Assembly (NCBI GenBank): GCA_021772055.1
Contig: JAETNR010000001.1
Span: forward strand, 62,001 to 126,000
DNA length: 64,000 bases
From: Blautia sp.
Lineage (GTDB): Bacteria > Bacillota > Clostridia > Lachnospirales > Lachnospiraceae
Reading direction: 5' to 3'
Part shown: positions 49,419 to 59,193 of the stretch, one piece after another
Position numbering within the stretch: the first letter of the stretch is position 1
Layout: every line of letters starts with the position of its first letter
Program-made: the position numbers and the translations under genes
The notes under the pieces: generated by a model
What the model saw: the letters and a program-made list of their open reading frames with translations, nothing else
The model's database searches: none
Told to the model about the DNA's origin: nothing

Positions 49419-50045
49419 ATGAGCAGCAGAATTGAACAGATTATTGAAGAAATCGAAGAGTTTGTAGACAGTTGCAAATATCAGCCATTGTCTACCACCA
49501 AGATTGTTGTTAATAAAGAAGAAATTGAAGAACTTCTTCGTGAGCTTCGCCTGAAGACACCTGATGAAATCAAACGTTACCAGAAGATCATCAGCAATAA
49601 GGATGCCATTTTGGAAGATGCACAGGTAAAGGCGGATGCTTTGATCGCAGATGCACAGACCAAGGCACAGGAACTTGTAACCCAGCATGAGATCATGCAG
49701 AAGGCTTACGCACAGGCTAATGAGACCATTAATGCTGCCAACAGACAGGCACAGGAAATTCTGGACTCTGCCACACAGGATGCCAACAGCATTCGTTTAA
49801 GTGCCATTACTTATACAGATGATATGATGGCTAACATTGGGGCGATCCTGAATCAGACCCTTGAGGATGCAGGCGGGAAATACAAGGTATTTATTGAAGC
49901 TCTTCAGACATGCCTTGAGGTAGTGAATCATAATCGCCAGGAGCTTGCTCCCCAGACCGCACAGGCTGCAGCTATGTCCAACTCCTATCATGAGACTCCG
50001 GAAGAAGCCGAAGATACCATGTTAGACGATCTGGGAGAAAACTAA
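49419..50045 (+). CDS. Coiled-coil protein (DivIVA/V-type ATPase subunit H-like)
   Basis: Long helical Ala/Gln-rich middle; position between coaD and ylbJ. Confidence 0.7.
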   Translation: MSSRIEQIIEEIEEFVDSCKYQPLSTTKIVVNKEEIEELLRELRLKTPDEIKRYQKIISNKDAILEDAQVKADALIADAQTKAQELVTQHEIMQKAYAQANETINAANRQAQEILDSATQDANSIRLSAITYTDDMMANIGAILNQTLEDAGGKYKVFIEALQTCLEVVNHNRQELAPQTAQAAAMSNSYHETPEEAEDTMLDDLGEN

Positions 50046-50954
50046 CACCAACAGGCCTGCAATTATTCCGTTCAGGCATTTCGCACCGATATACGGCAGG
50101 AATGACAGGCGTTTGTCTGTGACGCTCCTTGTTTGTGCCAGAATGCAGAATCCGCCGAAGGCGGTCAGAGCCATGGAAATCAGATACTGCATTTCATAGG
50201 GCAGATTGGACAGGGCAATCTGGTGAAGTCCAGTTGTAATTTCCAAAGTTCCCAGAAAGAGAACGCATAGGGCAGACGACCATTTCCAGTAGTGCCGGAT
50301 GCAGGCGGACAACAGGGAGAACAGAAGAATATAGCCGCCAAGCCGGGTTATAGTTTCAAATCCGTTCATAATCGAGACATCTATGATGGTTCCGGGGGAA
50401 CTTGCAGTAGATGTCTCTTTTTGCAGAGAAATACTTTCTGTTGCTGTACGGTTTTGGAATATCACAAAACGGAAAAACACCATGCATACAGCACTTGCGG
50501 CAAACATCACAAGAAAAATTTCCCGAATGTCCGTTTTTTGTTCCAGGCAGACATGTGCCAGGTAGGTGGTGAGAAAAGCCGGACTTGCCTGATTGGTGAA
50601 GGTAAGCAGATACTCTGCTTCCCTGCGGTCGATTTTTCCGTGGGAAAACATGTCGGATGCCAGTTTCGCTCCCATGGGATACCCACATAGCATACCCAGG
50701 AAAAAAACGTAGGCTCCTGCAGGGGACAGCCCCAGAACTGTCTTCCATAACTTTGACAGCGGCGAAAGAAATTTTTCAATTCCGCCCGTGTGCAGCAATA
50801 AACCGGTTAAAATCAGAAACGGAAGCAGTGTGGGCAGCAGGATATTCAGCCACAGCTTCATTCCTTCTCTGGAAGCTTCCAGAGCTTCCTGGGGATAAAA
50901 AAGGAGAAACAGAAGAAGCAGGAGGATTCCTGCAATACTCAATTTGCGTTTCAT
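50022..50954 (-). CDS. ylbJ: Sporulation integral membrane protein YlbJ-like
   Basis: Polytopic nucleoside-recognition-like protein (LWLNILLPTLLPFLI, GYPMGAKLASDM); neighbours rsmD-coaD as in Bacillus ylbH-ylbI-ylbJ. Confidence 0.88.
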   Translation of the reverse strand: MKRKLSIAGILLLLLFLLFYPQEALEASREGMKLWLNILLPTLLPFLILTGLLLHTGGIEKFLSPLSKLWKTVLGLSPAGAYVFFLGMLCGYPMGAKLASDMFSHGKIDRREAEYLLTFTNQASPAFLTTYLAHVCLEQKTDIREIFLVMFAASAVCMVFFRFVIFQNRTATESISLQKETSTASSPGTIIDVSIMNGFETITRLGGYILLFSLLSACIRHYWKWSSALCVLFLGTLEITTGLHQIALSNLPYEMQYLISMALTAFGGFCILAQTRSVTDKRLSFLPYIGAKCLNGIIAGLLVLVFSQIV

Positions 50955-51099
50955 AAGTATCCCTGTTTTTTTCTTTATTATATGGCAGGAAGAAATAGAA
51001 TATGATTGTGCCGCAGGACACATCATACAGAGATAGCAACTGTTTCAGAGGATAAGAAACAGTTATGATATACAAATAAAAATCCGGAGGAAATGAATT

Positions 51100-52551
51100 A
51101 TGAGAGTTTTAGAAAATTATGAGCCACAAAAAGTACTTTACTATTTTGAGGAAATCTGCAGCATTCCCCATGGTTCCGGAAATACAAAACAGATCAGCGA
51201 CTATCTGGTATCTTTTGCAAAAGATCACGGGCTTCGCCATGTAAAGGATGAACTGAACAATGTTGTCATCTTTAAGCCTGCATCACCGGGGTATGAAAAT
51301 GTTCCTGCCGTCATTATTCAGGGACATATGGATATGGTATGTGAAAAGCGCCCGGACGTAGATCATGATTTCGCGAAAGACGGATTAACGCTTTCCGTAG
51401 AAAACGGCTTTATCTCCGCAAACGGTACGACCCTTGGAGGAGATGACGGAATTGCGGTTGCTTATGGGCTGGCCCTTCTGGACAGTGAGGAGATCGCCCA
51501 TCCTGCATTGGAAGTTCTGATCACAGTAGATGAGGAAATCGGACTTTTAGGGGCTATTGGTTTTGACTGCAGCATTTTAAAGGGGAAACGTCTGATCAAC
51601 CTGGATTCTGAGGAGGAAGGAAGTCTCTTGATCAGCTGTGCAGGCGGAATGGCCGGAAAAAGCGCTATTCCTGTGCGCAGAGTGGAAGCAGAGGGAGAAA
51701 AGCTCCACGTAAAGATCTGCGGCCTGACAGGCGGCCATTCAGGTGCGGAAATTGACAAAAACAGAGCGAATGCCAATGTTTTAATGGGCAGATTCTTATA
51801 TGAACTGAAAAAGCAGGCAGATTATGAAATCCTTTCTCTGGAAGGAGGAAAAAGGGACAATGTAATCACCAGAGAATGCGATGCGGAAATTCTGACTGCC
51901 GTCGGAGAGGTTTCCGCGGTGAAAGAATATGCATTCCTGTGGGAAGAAAAAATTCGGGAAGAATACACAGGAAGTGACGAGAATATTACCCTTAAGATCA
52001 CAGAGGAAGGAACTGTAAATGCAAATGTGCTTCATCCTACAAGCCGTGAAAAAGTACTTTTTTATCTGATGCAGGTTCCTTTTGGAGTTCAGAAAATGAG
52101 CGGCTCCATTGAAGGACTTGTGGAAACCTCTACCAATCTTGGTGTTTTAAAACTTACGGAAGAAGAGCTTCTTACAAGCTCAGGAATCAGAAGCTCTGTG
52201 GAAGCAGCGAAAAATGCAGTTTCCAATAAGATTGAATATCTTACGGAATTCCTTGGCGGTGAGTATAAGATCGAGGGTGCTTATCCTGCATGGGAATACC
52301 GCAAAGATTCTCCTCTTCGGGATAAGATGGTGGAAGTATATAAGGAGATGTACGGTTTGGCTCCCCATGTAGTTGCGATTCATGCCGGCCTGGAATGCGG
52401 GCTTTTCTACGAAAAGATCAAAGGGCTGGATTGCGTATCTCTCGGGCCAAATATGAAGGATATCCATACTTCAGAGGAAATGCTGGATATTGCTTCTGTG
52501 AAGCGTGTCTGGGAATATCTGATTAAAACATTGGAAGCTTTAAAAGACTGA
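51100..52551 (+). CDS. pepD: Aminoacyl-histidine dipeptidase (M20)
   Basis: IPHGSGNTKQISDYL, IIQGHMDMVCEK, TLGGDDGIAVAYGLA, HAGLECG. Confidence 0.95.
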   Translation: MRVLENYEPQKVLYYFEEICSIPHGSGNTKQISDYLVSFAKDHGLRHVKDELNNVVIFKPASPGYENVPAVIIQGHMDMVCEKRPDVDHDFAKDGLTLSVENGFISANGTTLGGDDGIAVAYGLALLDSEEIAHPALEVLITVDEEIGLLGAIGFDCSILKGKRLINLDSEEEGSLLISCAGGMAGKSAIPVRRVEAEGEKLHVKICGLTGGHSGAEIDKNRANANVLMGRFLYELKKQADYEILSLEGGKRDNVITRECDAEILTAVGEVSAVKEYAFLWEEKIREEYTGSDENITLKITEEGTVNANVLHPTSREKVLFYLMQVPFGVQKMSGSIEGLVETSTNLGVLKLTEEELLTSSGIRSSVEAAKNAVSNKIEYLTEFLGGEYKIEGAYPAWEYRKDSPLRDKMVEVYKEMYGLAPHVVAIHAGLECGLFYEKIKGLDCVSLGPNMKDIHTSEEMLDIASVKRVWEYLIKTLEALKD

Positions 52552-52568
52552 GATGACATACAGTACCT

Positions 52569-52597
52569 TACCCCGGCATTTGCCGGGGTATTTCTTT
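52569..52597 (+). terminator. Intrinsic terminator after pepD
   Basis: TACCCCGGCA-tt-TGCCGGGGTA then TTTCTTT. Confidence 0.88.
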
Positions 52598-52694
52598 GAC
52601 CGATCATGCCTGAAATAGAGTCCGCAGGATTTTATTTTCTTTGTTCTAAATAGCAGAACATCTTCATATACTGTTTTGGTACGGGAGGTGGAGG

Positions 52695-53507
52695 ATGAAG
52701 GCCAGATGGAGCTATGGGATTCCTGTGTGGATCTTTCTTTTGATCCTGGTTGTCTTCCTGACAACGGTACTTAAGGAGCGAAGCAGCGTTTCCAATCTTA
52801 AAATGGATACCTGTGAAAGCGATGCTTTCCGCAGGCAGGAGCTGCCGCCGCAGGTTTATAAAGAACTTCAGAAGCAGGCAGATAAGAGCGGGAATCTGGG
52901 GACTTTCCTCACAGCCACCATGCTTCACGGAAATTTTCAGCCGGAAAAGATCTTTCCGGATGCAATGCCGTATCTGCGCTACAAAAAGCGGGAATTTTTC
53001 CTGCTTCGGAGCTGCTATGAAGCCATCTGGGCGGATCTTCGGTATTTTCCGGTGCCATCTGATGAGATCACCTTTGAGAATACATGGCTTTCTCCCAGAG
53101 AATACGGAGGAAAGCGTTTTCATGAAGGATGCGATCTCTTCGGGCAGGTAACGGTTTCCGGCTATTACCCGATTGTAAGCATGACCGACGGAACTGTGGA
53201 GCAGATTGGCTGGCTGCCCCTTGGAGGATACCGCATCGGAATCCGTTCGGAGCATGGAGGGTATTTTTACTATGCACATTTATCCGGCTATGAGAGGGAA
53301 TTCCGGATAGGAGATGCCGTTTTGGCAGGAGATATTCTGGGATATATGGGGAACACTGGATACGGTAGTGAGGGAACTGTGGGGCAATTTCCTGTACATC
53401 TTCATCTGGGAATTTATATTTCCACACCGTCCAAGAAGGAGATGAGCGTAAATCCTTATTGGATTTTACAATCTATCCATAAAAATATTATAAACTATTC
53501 ATATTAA
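52695..53507 (+). CDS. M23 family (LytM) metallopeptidase, membrane-anchored
   Basis: N-terminal TM, RFHEGCDLFG (HxxxD) and HLHLGIY. Confidence 0.9.
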   Translation: MKARWSYGIPVWIFLLILVVFLTTVLKERSSVSNLKMDTCESDAFRRQELPPQVYKELQKQADKSGNLGTFLTATMLHGNFQPEKIFPDAMPYLRYKKREFFLLRSCYEAIWADLRYFPVPSDEITFENTWLSPREYGGKRFHEGCDLFGQVTVSGYYPIVSMTDGTVEQIGWLPLGGYRIGIRSEHGGYFYYAHLSGYEREFRIGDAVLAGDILGYMGNTGYGSEGTVGQFPVHLHLGIYISTPSKKEMSVNPYWILQSIHKNIINYSY

Positions 53508-53571
53508 TGACAATTTTCCTGTTTTTTATGTTATAATATGAACCGTATGGAAATGCAAGGAGCGATTTAAA

Positions 53572-54372
53572 ATGGAAATACAGTTATGGAGAAGCATGTT
53601 AAGCCCATATGAACTGGCGGTCAGGGAATTGATCGTGAAGTTTGAGCATATTATTACAGAGCATAAGTTGAATGATCTCTATTCCCCTATCGAACAGGTG
53701 AGCGGACGTGTCAAAAGCGTTTCCAGCATCTTAGAGAAGCTGCAGCGCAAGCAGATTCCCCTGGAACACATGGAGGAAGAAATTGAAGATATTGCAGGAG
53801 TGCGGATCATCTGCCAGTTTGAAGAGGATATTGATACGGTAGCCTCTCTCATCCGCAGCAGATCGGATATGGAGATCAAAAGCGAGAAGAATTATCTGAA
53901 GCATATTAAGCAGAGCGGATACAGAAGCTACCACCTGATTATCTATTATACAGTAGATACCATCCATGGCCCTAAGAGGCTGCAGGCGGAGATTCAGATC
54001 CGCACAATGGCGATGAACTTCTGGGCAACCATTGAGCATTCCCTTCAATATAAATATAAAGGCGATATGCCTCTTCATGTGGCAGAAAGGCTCAGCAAGG
54101 CTGCTGATGCCATTATTTCCCTGGACCAGGAAATGGCTTCTGTCCGGAATGAAATCATGGATGCACAGAATTCTTCCCAGATGCAGTCGAATCTTGTGCG
54201 GGATATTTTATTAAACATTGAGAATCTTTATAAGCTTTCCAATAAAAGGGAAGTAATGAAAATACAGGATGAATTCCTGCTGGTATTTAAAACCAAAGAC
54301 TTAAAGCAGCTTGAGCGTTTTCACAGGCAGCTTGATATTATTGCAGAGGGCTACCGTGCACAGTCTGTATAA
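53572..54372 (+). CDS. GTP pyrophosphokinase family small alarmone synthetase (RelQ/YjbM-like)
   Basis: DIAGVRIICQFEEDI, GYRSYHLIIYY, AEIQIRTMAMNFWATIEHSLQYKY. Confidence 0.93.
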   Translation: MEIQLWRSMLSPYELAVRELIVKFEHIITEHKLNDLYSPIEQVSGRVKSVSSILEKLQRKQIPLEHMEEEIEDIAGVRIICQFEEDIDTVASLIRSRSDMEIKSEKNYLKHIKQSGYRSYHLIIYYTVDTIHGPKRLQAEIQIRTMAMNFWATIEHSLQYKYKGDMPLHVAERLSKAADAIISLDQEMASVRNEIMDAQNSSQMQSNLVRDILLNIENLYKLSNKREVMKIQDEFLLVFKTKDLKQLERFHRQLDIIAEGYRAQSV

Positions 54373-54411
54373 GTAGGCCCGGTGCCGGAAGCATTTATAG
54401 TGAGGGCAGAT

Positions 54412-55074
54412 ATGCTGAAAGAAAAGAAAGCGATTTTATTTGATCTGGACGGCACACTGGTGGATTCCATGTGGGTCTGGAAGGATATTGACATTGAATT
54501 TCTGGGAAATCTGGGATATACTGTTCCGGAAGACCTTCAGAATATCATTGAAGGAATGAGTTTTACGGAAGTGGCTGTCTATTTTAAGGAGCGTTTTCAC
54601 ATTCCGGATTCCGTTGAGAAAATTAAAGAAACATGGCAGGAGATGGCTATGGATCAATATAGCCGAAAGGTTCCTTTAAAACCCGGGCTTACTAGGTTTC
54701 TTCCCTTTGCAAAGAAACTTGGAATGCGCATGGCTGTTGCCTCCAGCAATGACAGGAAGCTGATCGAGGCTGCACTTACAGGGCATGGCATCCGGGAATA
54801 TTTTGACTGCATCATTACCTCCTGTGAGGTCAAAAAAAGCAAGCCCTTCCCCGATGTATATCTGGAGGCTGCCAGGCGCCTTGGAATCAATCCTTCGGAC
54901 TGCCTGGTGTTTGAAGACATTGTGCCCGGAATCCTCTCAGGCAAGGCAGCCGGCATGACTGTCTGTGCCGTTGAGGATGCATACAGCCGTCCACAGGAAA
55001 AAGAAAAGCGAGAAACTGCGGATTACTACATTCAATCTTATGAAGAAGTAATCGCAGGTACATATGAGGAATGA
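54412..55074 (+). CDS. HAD family phosphatase (beta-phosphoglucomutase-like)
   Basis: LFDLDGTLVDSM, VASSN, CLVFEDIVPGILSGKAAGM. Confidence 0.92.
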   Translation: MLKEKKAILFDLDGTLVDSMWVWKDIDIEFLGNLGYTVPEDLQNIIEGMSFTEVAVYFKERFHIPDSVEKIKETWQEMAMDQYSRKVPLKPGLTRFLPFAKKLGMRMAVASSNDRKLIEAALTGHGIREYFDCIITSCEVKKSKPFPDVYLEAARRLGINPSDCLVFEDIVPGILSGKAAGMTVCAVEDAYSRPQEKEKRETADYYIQSYEEVIAGTYEE

Positions 55075-55077
55075 CCG

Positions 55078-56958
55078 ATGCAGGAATTTTTACCAGTAAC
55101 CAGAGAAGAAATGAACGAAAGAGGATGGGATCAGGTGGACTTTGTCTATGTGACAGGGGACGCCTATGTTGACCATTCTTCTTTTGGTGCTGCCATTATC
55201 AGCCGCCTTTTGGAGAGCCGGGGGTACCGTGTGGGAATCATTCCACAGCCGGACTGGCGGAAAAAAGAGAGTATCCAGGTGTTTGGTGAACCGCGCCTGG
55301 GTTTTCTTGTTACTGCGGGAAATATGGATTCCATGGTAAATCATTATACGGTTTCCGGCAAACACAGACAAAAGGACTCTTATTCTCCAGGCGGCAAAAT
55401 GGGGCTTCGGCCGGATATGCCGGTGATCGTTTACAGCAATCTGATCCGCCAGACCTATAAGCATACCCCTGTCATTCTGGGGGGAATTGAAGCCAGCCTG
55501 CGAAGACTGGCACATTATGATTACTGGCAGAATAAGATCAAAAGAAGCGTTCTTCTGGATTCCGGGGCGGATCTGATTTCCTACGGAATGGGAGAGCATT
55601 CGATTGTGGAAATCGCAGATTCCCTGAACAGCGGGATTCCGGTGCAGGAATTGACCTATATTCCGGGGACTGTTTATAAATGTAAGGATTTATCCAGAGC
55701 CGCTGATGCACTGGTGCTTCCTTCCTATGAAGAGCTTTTGGAAAACCGGAAAGCTTATGGGAAAAGCTTTGCCATTCAGTATCAAAATACAGACCCTTTT
55801 ACAGCAAAGCCTTTGGCGGAATCTTATGGGACCAGAGGGTATCTCGTCCAGAATCCGCCTGCCTATCCCCTTACCCGGCAGGAAATGGATGATGTTTATG
55901 ATCTGCCCTATACAGGCAGATACCATCCCATGTACGAAAAGGATGGGGGAATCCCTGCGCTTGATGAGGTGAAATTCAGCATTACCAGCAACAGGGGATG
56001 CTTTGGAGGATGCAGTTTCTGTGCACTGACTTTTCATCAGGGAAGGATTCTTCAGACCAGAAGCCATGAGTCCATTTTAAGGGAAGCCGAAAAAATGACA
56101 GAGGATCCGGATTTTAAAGGTTATATCCATGATGTGGGAGGACCTACGGCAGATTTCCGCCATCCCTCCTGTGAGAAGCAGCTTACAAAAGGTGTGTGTG
56201 GGAACAGGCAGTGTCTTTTTCCAACGCCCTGTAAGAACCTTAAGGCAGATCATTCCGATTATGTGGCGCTTCTTCTGAAACTGCGGAAAATCCCCAAAGT
56301 CAAAAAAGTATTTATCCGCTCAGGCGTGCGTTTTGACTATGTCATGGCTGATCCTGATCCCACATTTCTTCGGGAACTGGTGGAGCACCATGTAAGCGGA
56401 CAGCTTCGGGTGGCTCCGGAGCATGTTTCCAATGAAGTGCTGAAATATATGGGAAAACCTTCCCATGAAGTTTACCGAAGTTTTTTGAAAGCATATGAAA
56501 AAGCAAACAAAGCGACAGGAAAAGAGCAGTATGCCATCCCTTATTTCATGTCCTCCCATCCGGGATGTACCATGAAGGAGGCGGTAAAGCTTGCGGAATA
56601 TGTGCGGGATCTGGGCTTTACGCCGGAACAGGTGCAGGATTTTTATCCCACACCTTCCACACTTTCCACCTGTATGTATTATACCGGGTTTCATCCTCTT
56701 ACAGGGGAGAAGGTTTACGTACCCAGGGATCCTCATGAAAAAGCGATCCAGAGAGCTCTGATGCAGTACAAAAATCCTGCAAACAGAGAACTGGTGCGGG
56801 AAGGGCTTCGCCTTGCAAAAAGAACAGATCTCATAGGCTATGGAAAAGAGTGCCTGATACGGCCGGAAAGAACAAAACCGGAACAGCCTCCGAAAGAGCA
56901 GAGGAACGTTCCTAAAAAGAAAGCCATTCGCAATATTCATAAAAAGAAAAAGAAATGA
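55078..56958 (+). CDS. YgiQ family radical SAM protein
   Basis: RGCFGGCSFCALTFHQGR radical SAM CxxxCxxC, YIHDVGGPTADFR, VAPEHVS. Confidence 0.95.
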   Translation: MQEFLPVTREEMNERGWDQVDFVYVTGDAYVDHSSFGAAIISRLLESRGYRVGIIPQPDWRKKESIQVFGEPRLGFLVTAGNMDSMVNHYTVSGKHRQKDSYSPGGKMGLRPDMPVIVYSNLIRQTYKHTPVILGGIEASLRRLAHYDYWQNKIKRSVLLDSGADLISYGMGEHSIVEIADSLNSGIPVQELTYIPGTVYKCKDLSRAADALVLPSYEELLENRKAYGKSFAIQYQNTDPFTAKPLAESYGTRGYLVQNPPAYPLTRQEMDDVYDLPYTGRYHPMYEKDGGIPALDEVKFSITSNRGCFGGCSFCALTFHQGRILQTRSHESILREAEKMTEDPDFKGYIHDVGGPTADFRHPSCEKQLTKGVCGNRQCLFPTPCKNLKADHSDYVALLLKLRKIPKVKKVFIRSGVRFDYVMADPDPTFLRELVEHHVSGQLRVAPEHVSNEVLKYMGKPSHEVYRSFLKAYEKANKATGKEQYAIPYFMSSHPGCTMKEAVKLAEYVRDLGFTPEQVQDFYPTPSTLSTCMYYTGFHPLTGEKVYVPRDPHEKAIQRALMQYKNPANRELVREGLRLAKRTDLIGYGKECLIRPERTKPEQPPKEQRNVPKKKAIRNIHKKKKK

Positions 56959-57608
56959 CCGATAGAATAAACAGGGAGAATACGATGAGCAGAACCAAAA
57001 GGAAAAGCAGGACCGGAAAAGGAGAATTTGGATATTTTACTGCAGAAAAAAAACACAGAGGAGCGGTTACGGCGCTGCTGTTCGCCCTTCCCCTTGGAAT
57101 CTTTTTTGCAGCATGGTTTTCTCTGAAAACCCGTATGACGATCTGGACTGTGGGATGTGTGGTGGGATGTCTGCCTGCCTGCCGTTCCATGGTAAATCTC
57201 ATCATGCTTCTGATGAGGAAGCCGATGGATGAAAAACTTTACCGTGAGATCGAGGGTCATGCGGGAGATCTTGTCATGTCCTATGAGATGTACATGACAT
57301 TTTATGAAAAAAGCGCATATATTGATGCCTTTGCCATCTGCGGCAATGAAGTCGTGGGATTTAGCAGTGATCCGAAGATAGATACGGATTTCATGGCAGC
57401 GGAAGCTCAAAAAATTATCCGAAAAAACGGATATAAAGTGAATGTAAAGATCCTAAAGGATCTTCGCCCCTATCTGGAACGCCTGGATTCTATGAATGAG
57501 CACAGAGAATCTCTGGAAGAAGGAATTAAATTTAAGCCTGACGAAAAATATCCGGAGCTTTCCAGAAATGAAATGATCAAACATACCATCCTGGCAATCT
57601 GTTTATAA
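56955..57608 (+). CDS. Conserved hypothetical protein with two N-terminal TM helices
   Basis: Hydrophobic TALLFALPLGIFFAAWF and TVGCVVGCLPACRSMVNLIMLL; TGA/ATG overlap with ygiQ-like gene. Confidence 0.75.
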   Translation: MTDRINRENTMSRTKRKSRTGKGEFGYFTAEKKHRGAVTALLFALPLGIFFAAWFSLKTRMTIWTVGCVVGCLPACRSMVNLIMLLMRKPMDEKLYREIEGHAGDLVMSYEMYMTFYEKSAYIDAFAICGNEVVGFSSDPKIDTDFMAAEAQKIIRKNGYKVNVKILKDLRPYLERLDSMNEHRESLEEGIKFKPDEKYPELSRNEMIKHTILAICL

Positions 57609-57637
57609 GACGGAAGAAGGAGGAAGTTCAGTAAAAT

Positions 57638-58693
57638 ATGAAACAGTTTGTCATTGAAGAAAACGAGGCAGGACAGCGTTTTGACAAATATCTTGCCAAG
57701 CTTTTAAAGGAGGCGCCCAAAAGTTTTTTTTACAAGATGCTGCGAAAAAAAAACATTACTCTCAACGGGAAAAAAGCGGCGGGAAATGAAAAGCTTTCTA
57801 AAGGGGACGAAGTAAGGCTTTTTATCAGTGATGATACCTTTGCAAAATTTGCCGGGGAAAGGGCTGTTTTAAAAGCTGTATGTAAATTGGACATTCTTTA
57901 TGAGGATGAGGATATCCTGCTGATCAACAAACCTGCAGGAATGCTTTCCCAGCCGTCATACAGCGGTGAGGCGTCTCTGGTGGAATATGTGATCGGATAC
58001 CTTATGGAAAAAGGAGAAGTTACAGAAGAAAGCCTGCGGACCTTCCGGCCATCGGTATGCAACCGGCTGGACCGCAATACCAGCGGAATTGTGGCAGCGG
58101 GAAAAAGCCTTTCGGGTCTTCAGGAACTTTCGGCACTTTTTCATGACCGCGCCATTCACAAGGATTACCTGTGTCTGGTTCAGGGTGTCATAAAAAATGA
58201 AAATTATATCAAAGGATATTTGCATAAAGACGAAAAATGTAATAAAGTAATAGTATACGATTCTAAGAAGGAGGACGCGCTTCCCATCGAAACCTATTAT
58301 ACTCCCTGGGGAGACAATTTCCGTTCCACACTTCTGAAGGTAAGGCTGATCACCGGGCGTACCCATCAGATCCGGGCTCATCTTGCCGGAATCGGGCATC
58401 CCCTTGCAGGGGACGGAAAATATGGTAAGGAAGCGTTTAACAAAAGTCTGAGGCAGAAATACTCCCTGAGACATCAGCTTCTTCATGCATACAGACTGGA
58501 ATTTCCGGAGCAGCTTCACGGAAAGCTTCAGCGGCTTTCAGGCAGGAGCTTTATTGCAGAAGTGCCCGAGCAGTTTTTTTACATTATTCAAAAGGAACAG
58601 TTAGAGGAGAATTATCATGAAAATTTGGAAAGAGATATGGGAATATGTAAAAATGATCATCATTGTGGTGCTGGTGGTGACGATCGTAAATAA
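57638..58693 (+). CDS. RluA family pseudouridine synthase
   Basis: N-terminal S4 domain, NRLDRNTSGIVAAGKS, GRTHQIRAHLAGIGHPLAGDGKYG. Confidence 0.94.
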   Translation: MKQFVIEENEAGQRFDKYLAKLLKEAPKSFFYKMLRKKNITLNGKKAAGNEKLSKGDEVRLFISDDTFAKFAGERAVLKAVCKLDILYEDEDILLINKPAGMLSQPSYSGEASLVEYVIGYLMEKGEVTEESLRTFRPSVCNRLDRNTSGIVAAGKSLSGLQELSALFHDRAIHKDYLCLVQGVIKNENYIKGYLHKDEKCNKVIVYDSKKEDALPIETYYTPWGDNFRSTLLKVRLITGRTHQIRAHLAGIGHPLAGDGKYGKEAFNKSLRQKYSLRHQLLHAYRLEFPEQLHGKLQRLSGRSFIAEVPEQFFYIIQKEQLEENYHENLERDMGICKNDHHCGAGGDDRK

Positions 58694-59174
58694 TGTGATC
58701 TTAATTAATGCCAAGATTCCTTCGGAATCTATGGAGAAAACCATTATGGCAGGAGACCGTATTTTTGGCCTGCGTCTTTCCTACGGGCTGAATCTTGACC
58801 TTTTCGGCAATAAGATCGTAAAAAAAGTGAAAGATCCGGAACGGTATGATATTATCATTTTCCACTATCCTGATGACGAGAGCCAGCTTTTTATCAAGCG
58901 ATTGATCGGCCTTCCGGGAGAAACTGTGGAGATCCGGGACGGCAAGGTATATATTAACGGTTCGGATACTCCTCTGGACGACAGTTTTGTGCCTGAGACT
59001 CCACTTGGTAATTTCGGACCGTACGAGGTACCGGAGGATCACTATTTTATGCTTGGAGATAACCGCCAGAATTCCAAGGACTCCAGATTCTGGAAGAATA
59101 CGTTTGTTTCCTTTGACCAGATCGTAGGAAAAGCCCTCATCCGCTATTTCCCGTCTATTAAACTGTTAAAATAA
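58617..59174 (+). CDS. lepB: Signal peptidase I
   Basis: IPSESMEKTIMAGDRIF, FIKRLIGLPGETVEI, LGDNRQNSKDSRFW. Confidence 0.96.
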   Translation: MKIWKEIWEYVKMIIIVVLVVTIVNNVILINAKIPSESMEKTIMAGDRIFGLRLSYGLNLDLFGNKIVKKVKDPERYDIIIFHYPDDESQLFIKRLIGLPGETVEIRDGKVYINGSDTPLDDSFVPETPLGNFGPYEVPEDHYFMLGDNRQNSKDSRFWKNTFVSFDQIVGKALIRYFPSIKLLK

Positions 59175-59193
59175 GGCATAGAGGAGCTTTTGT

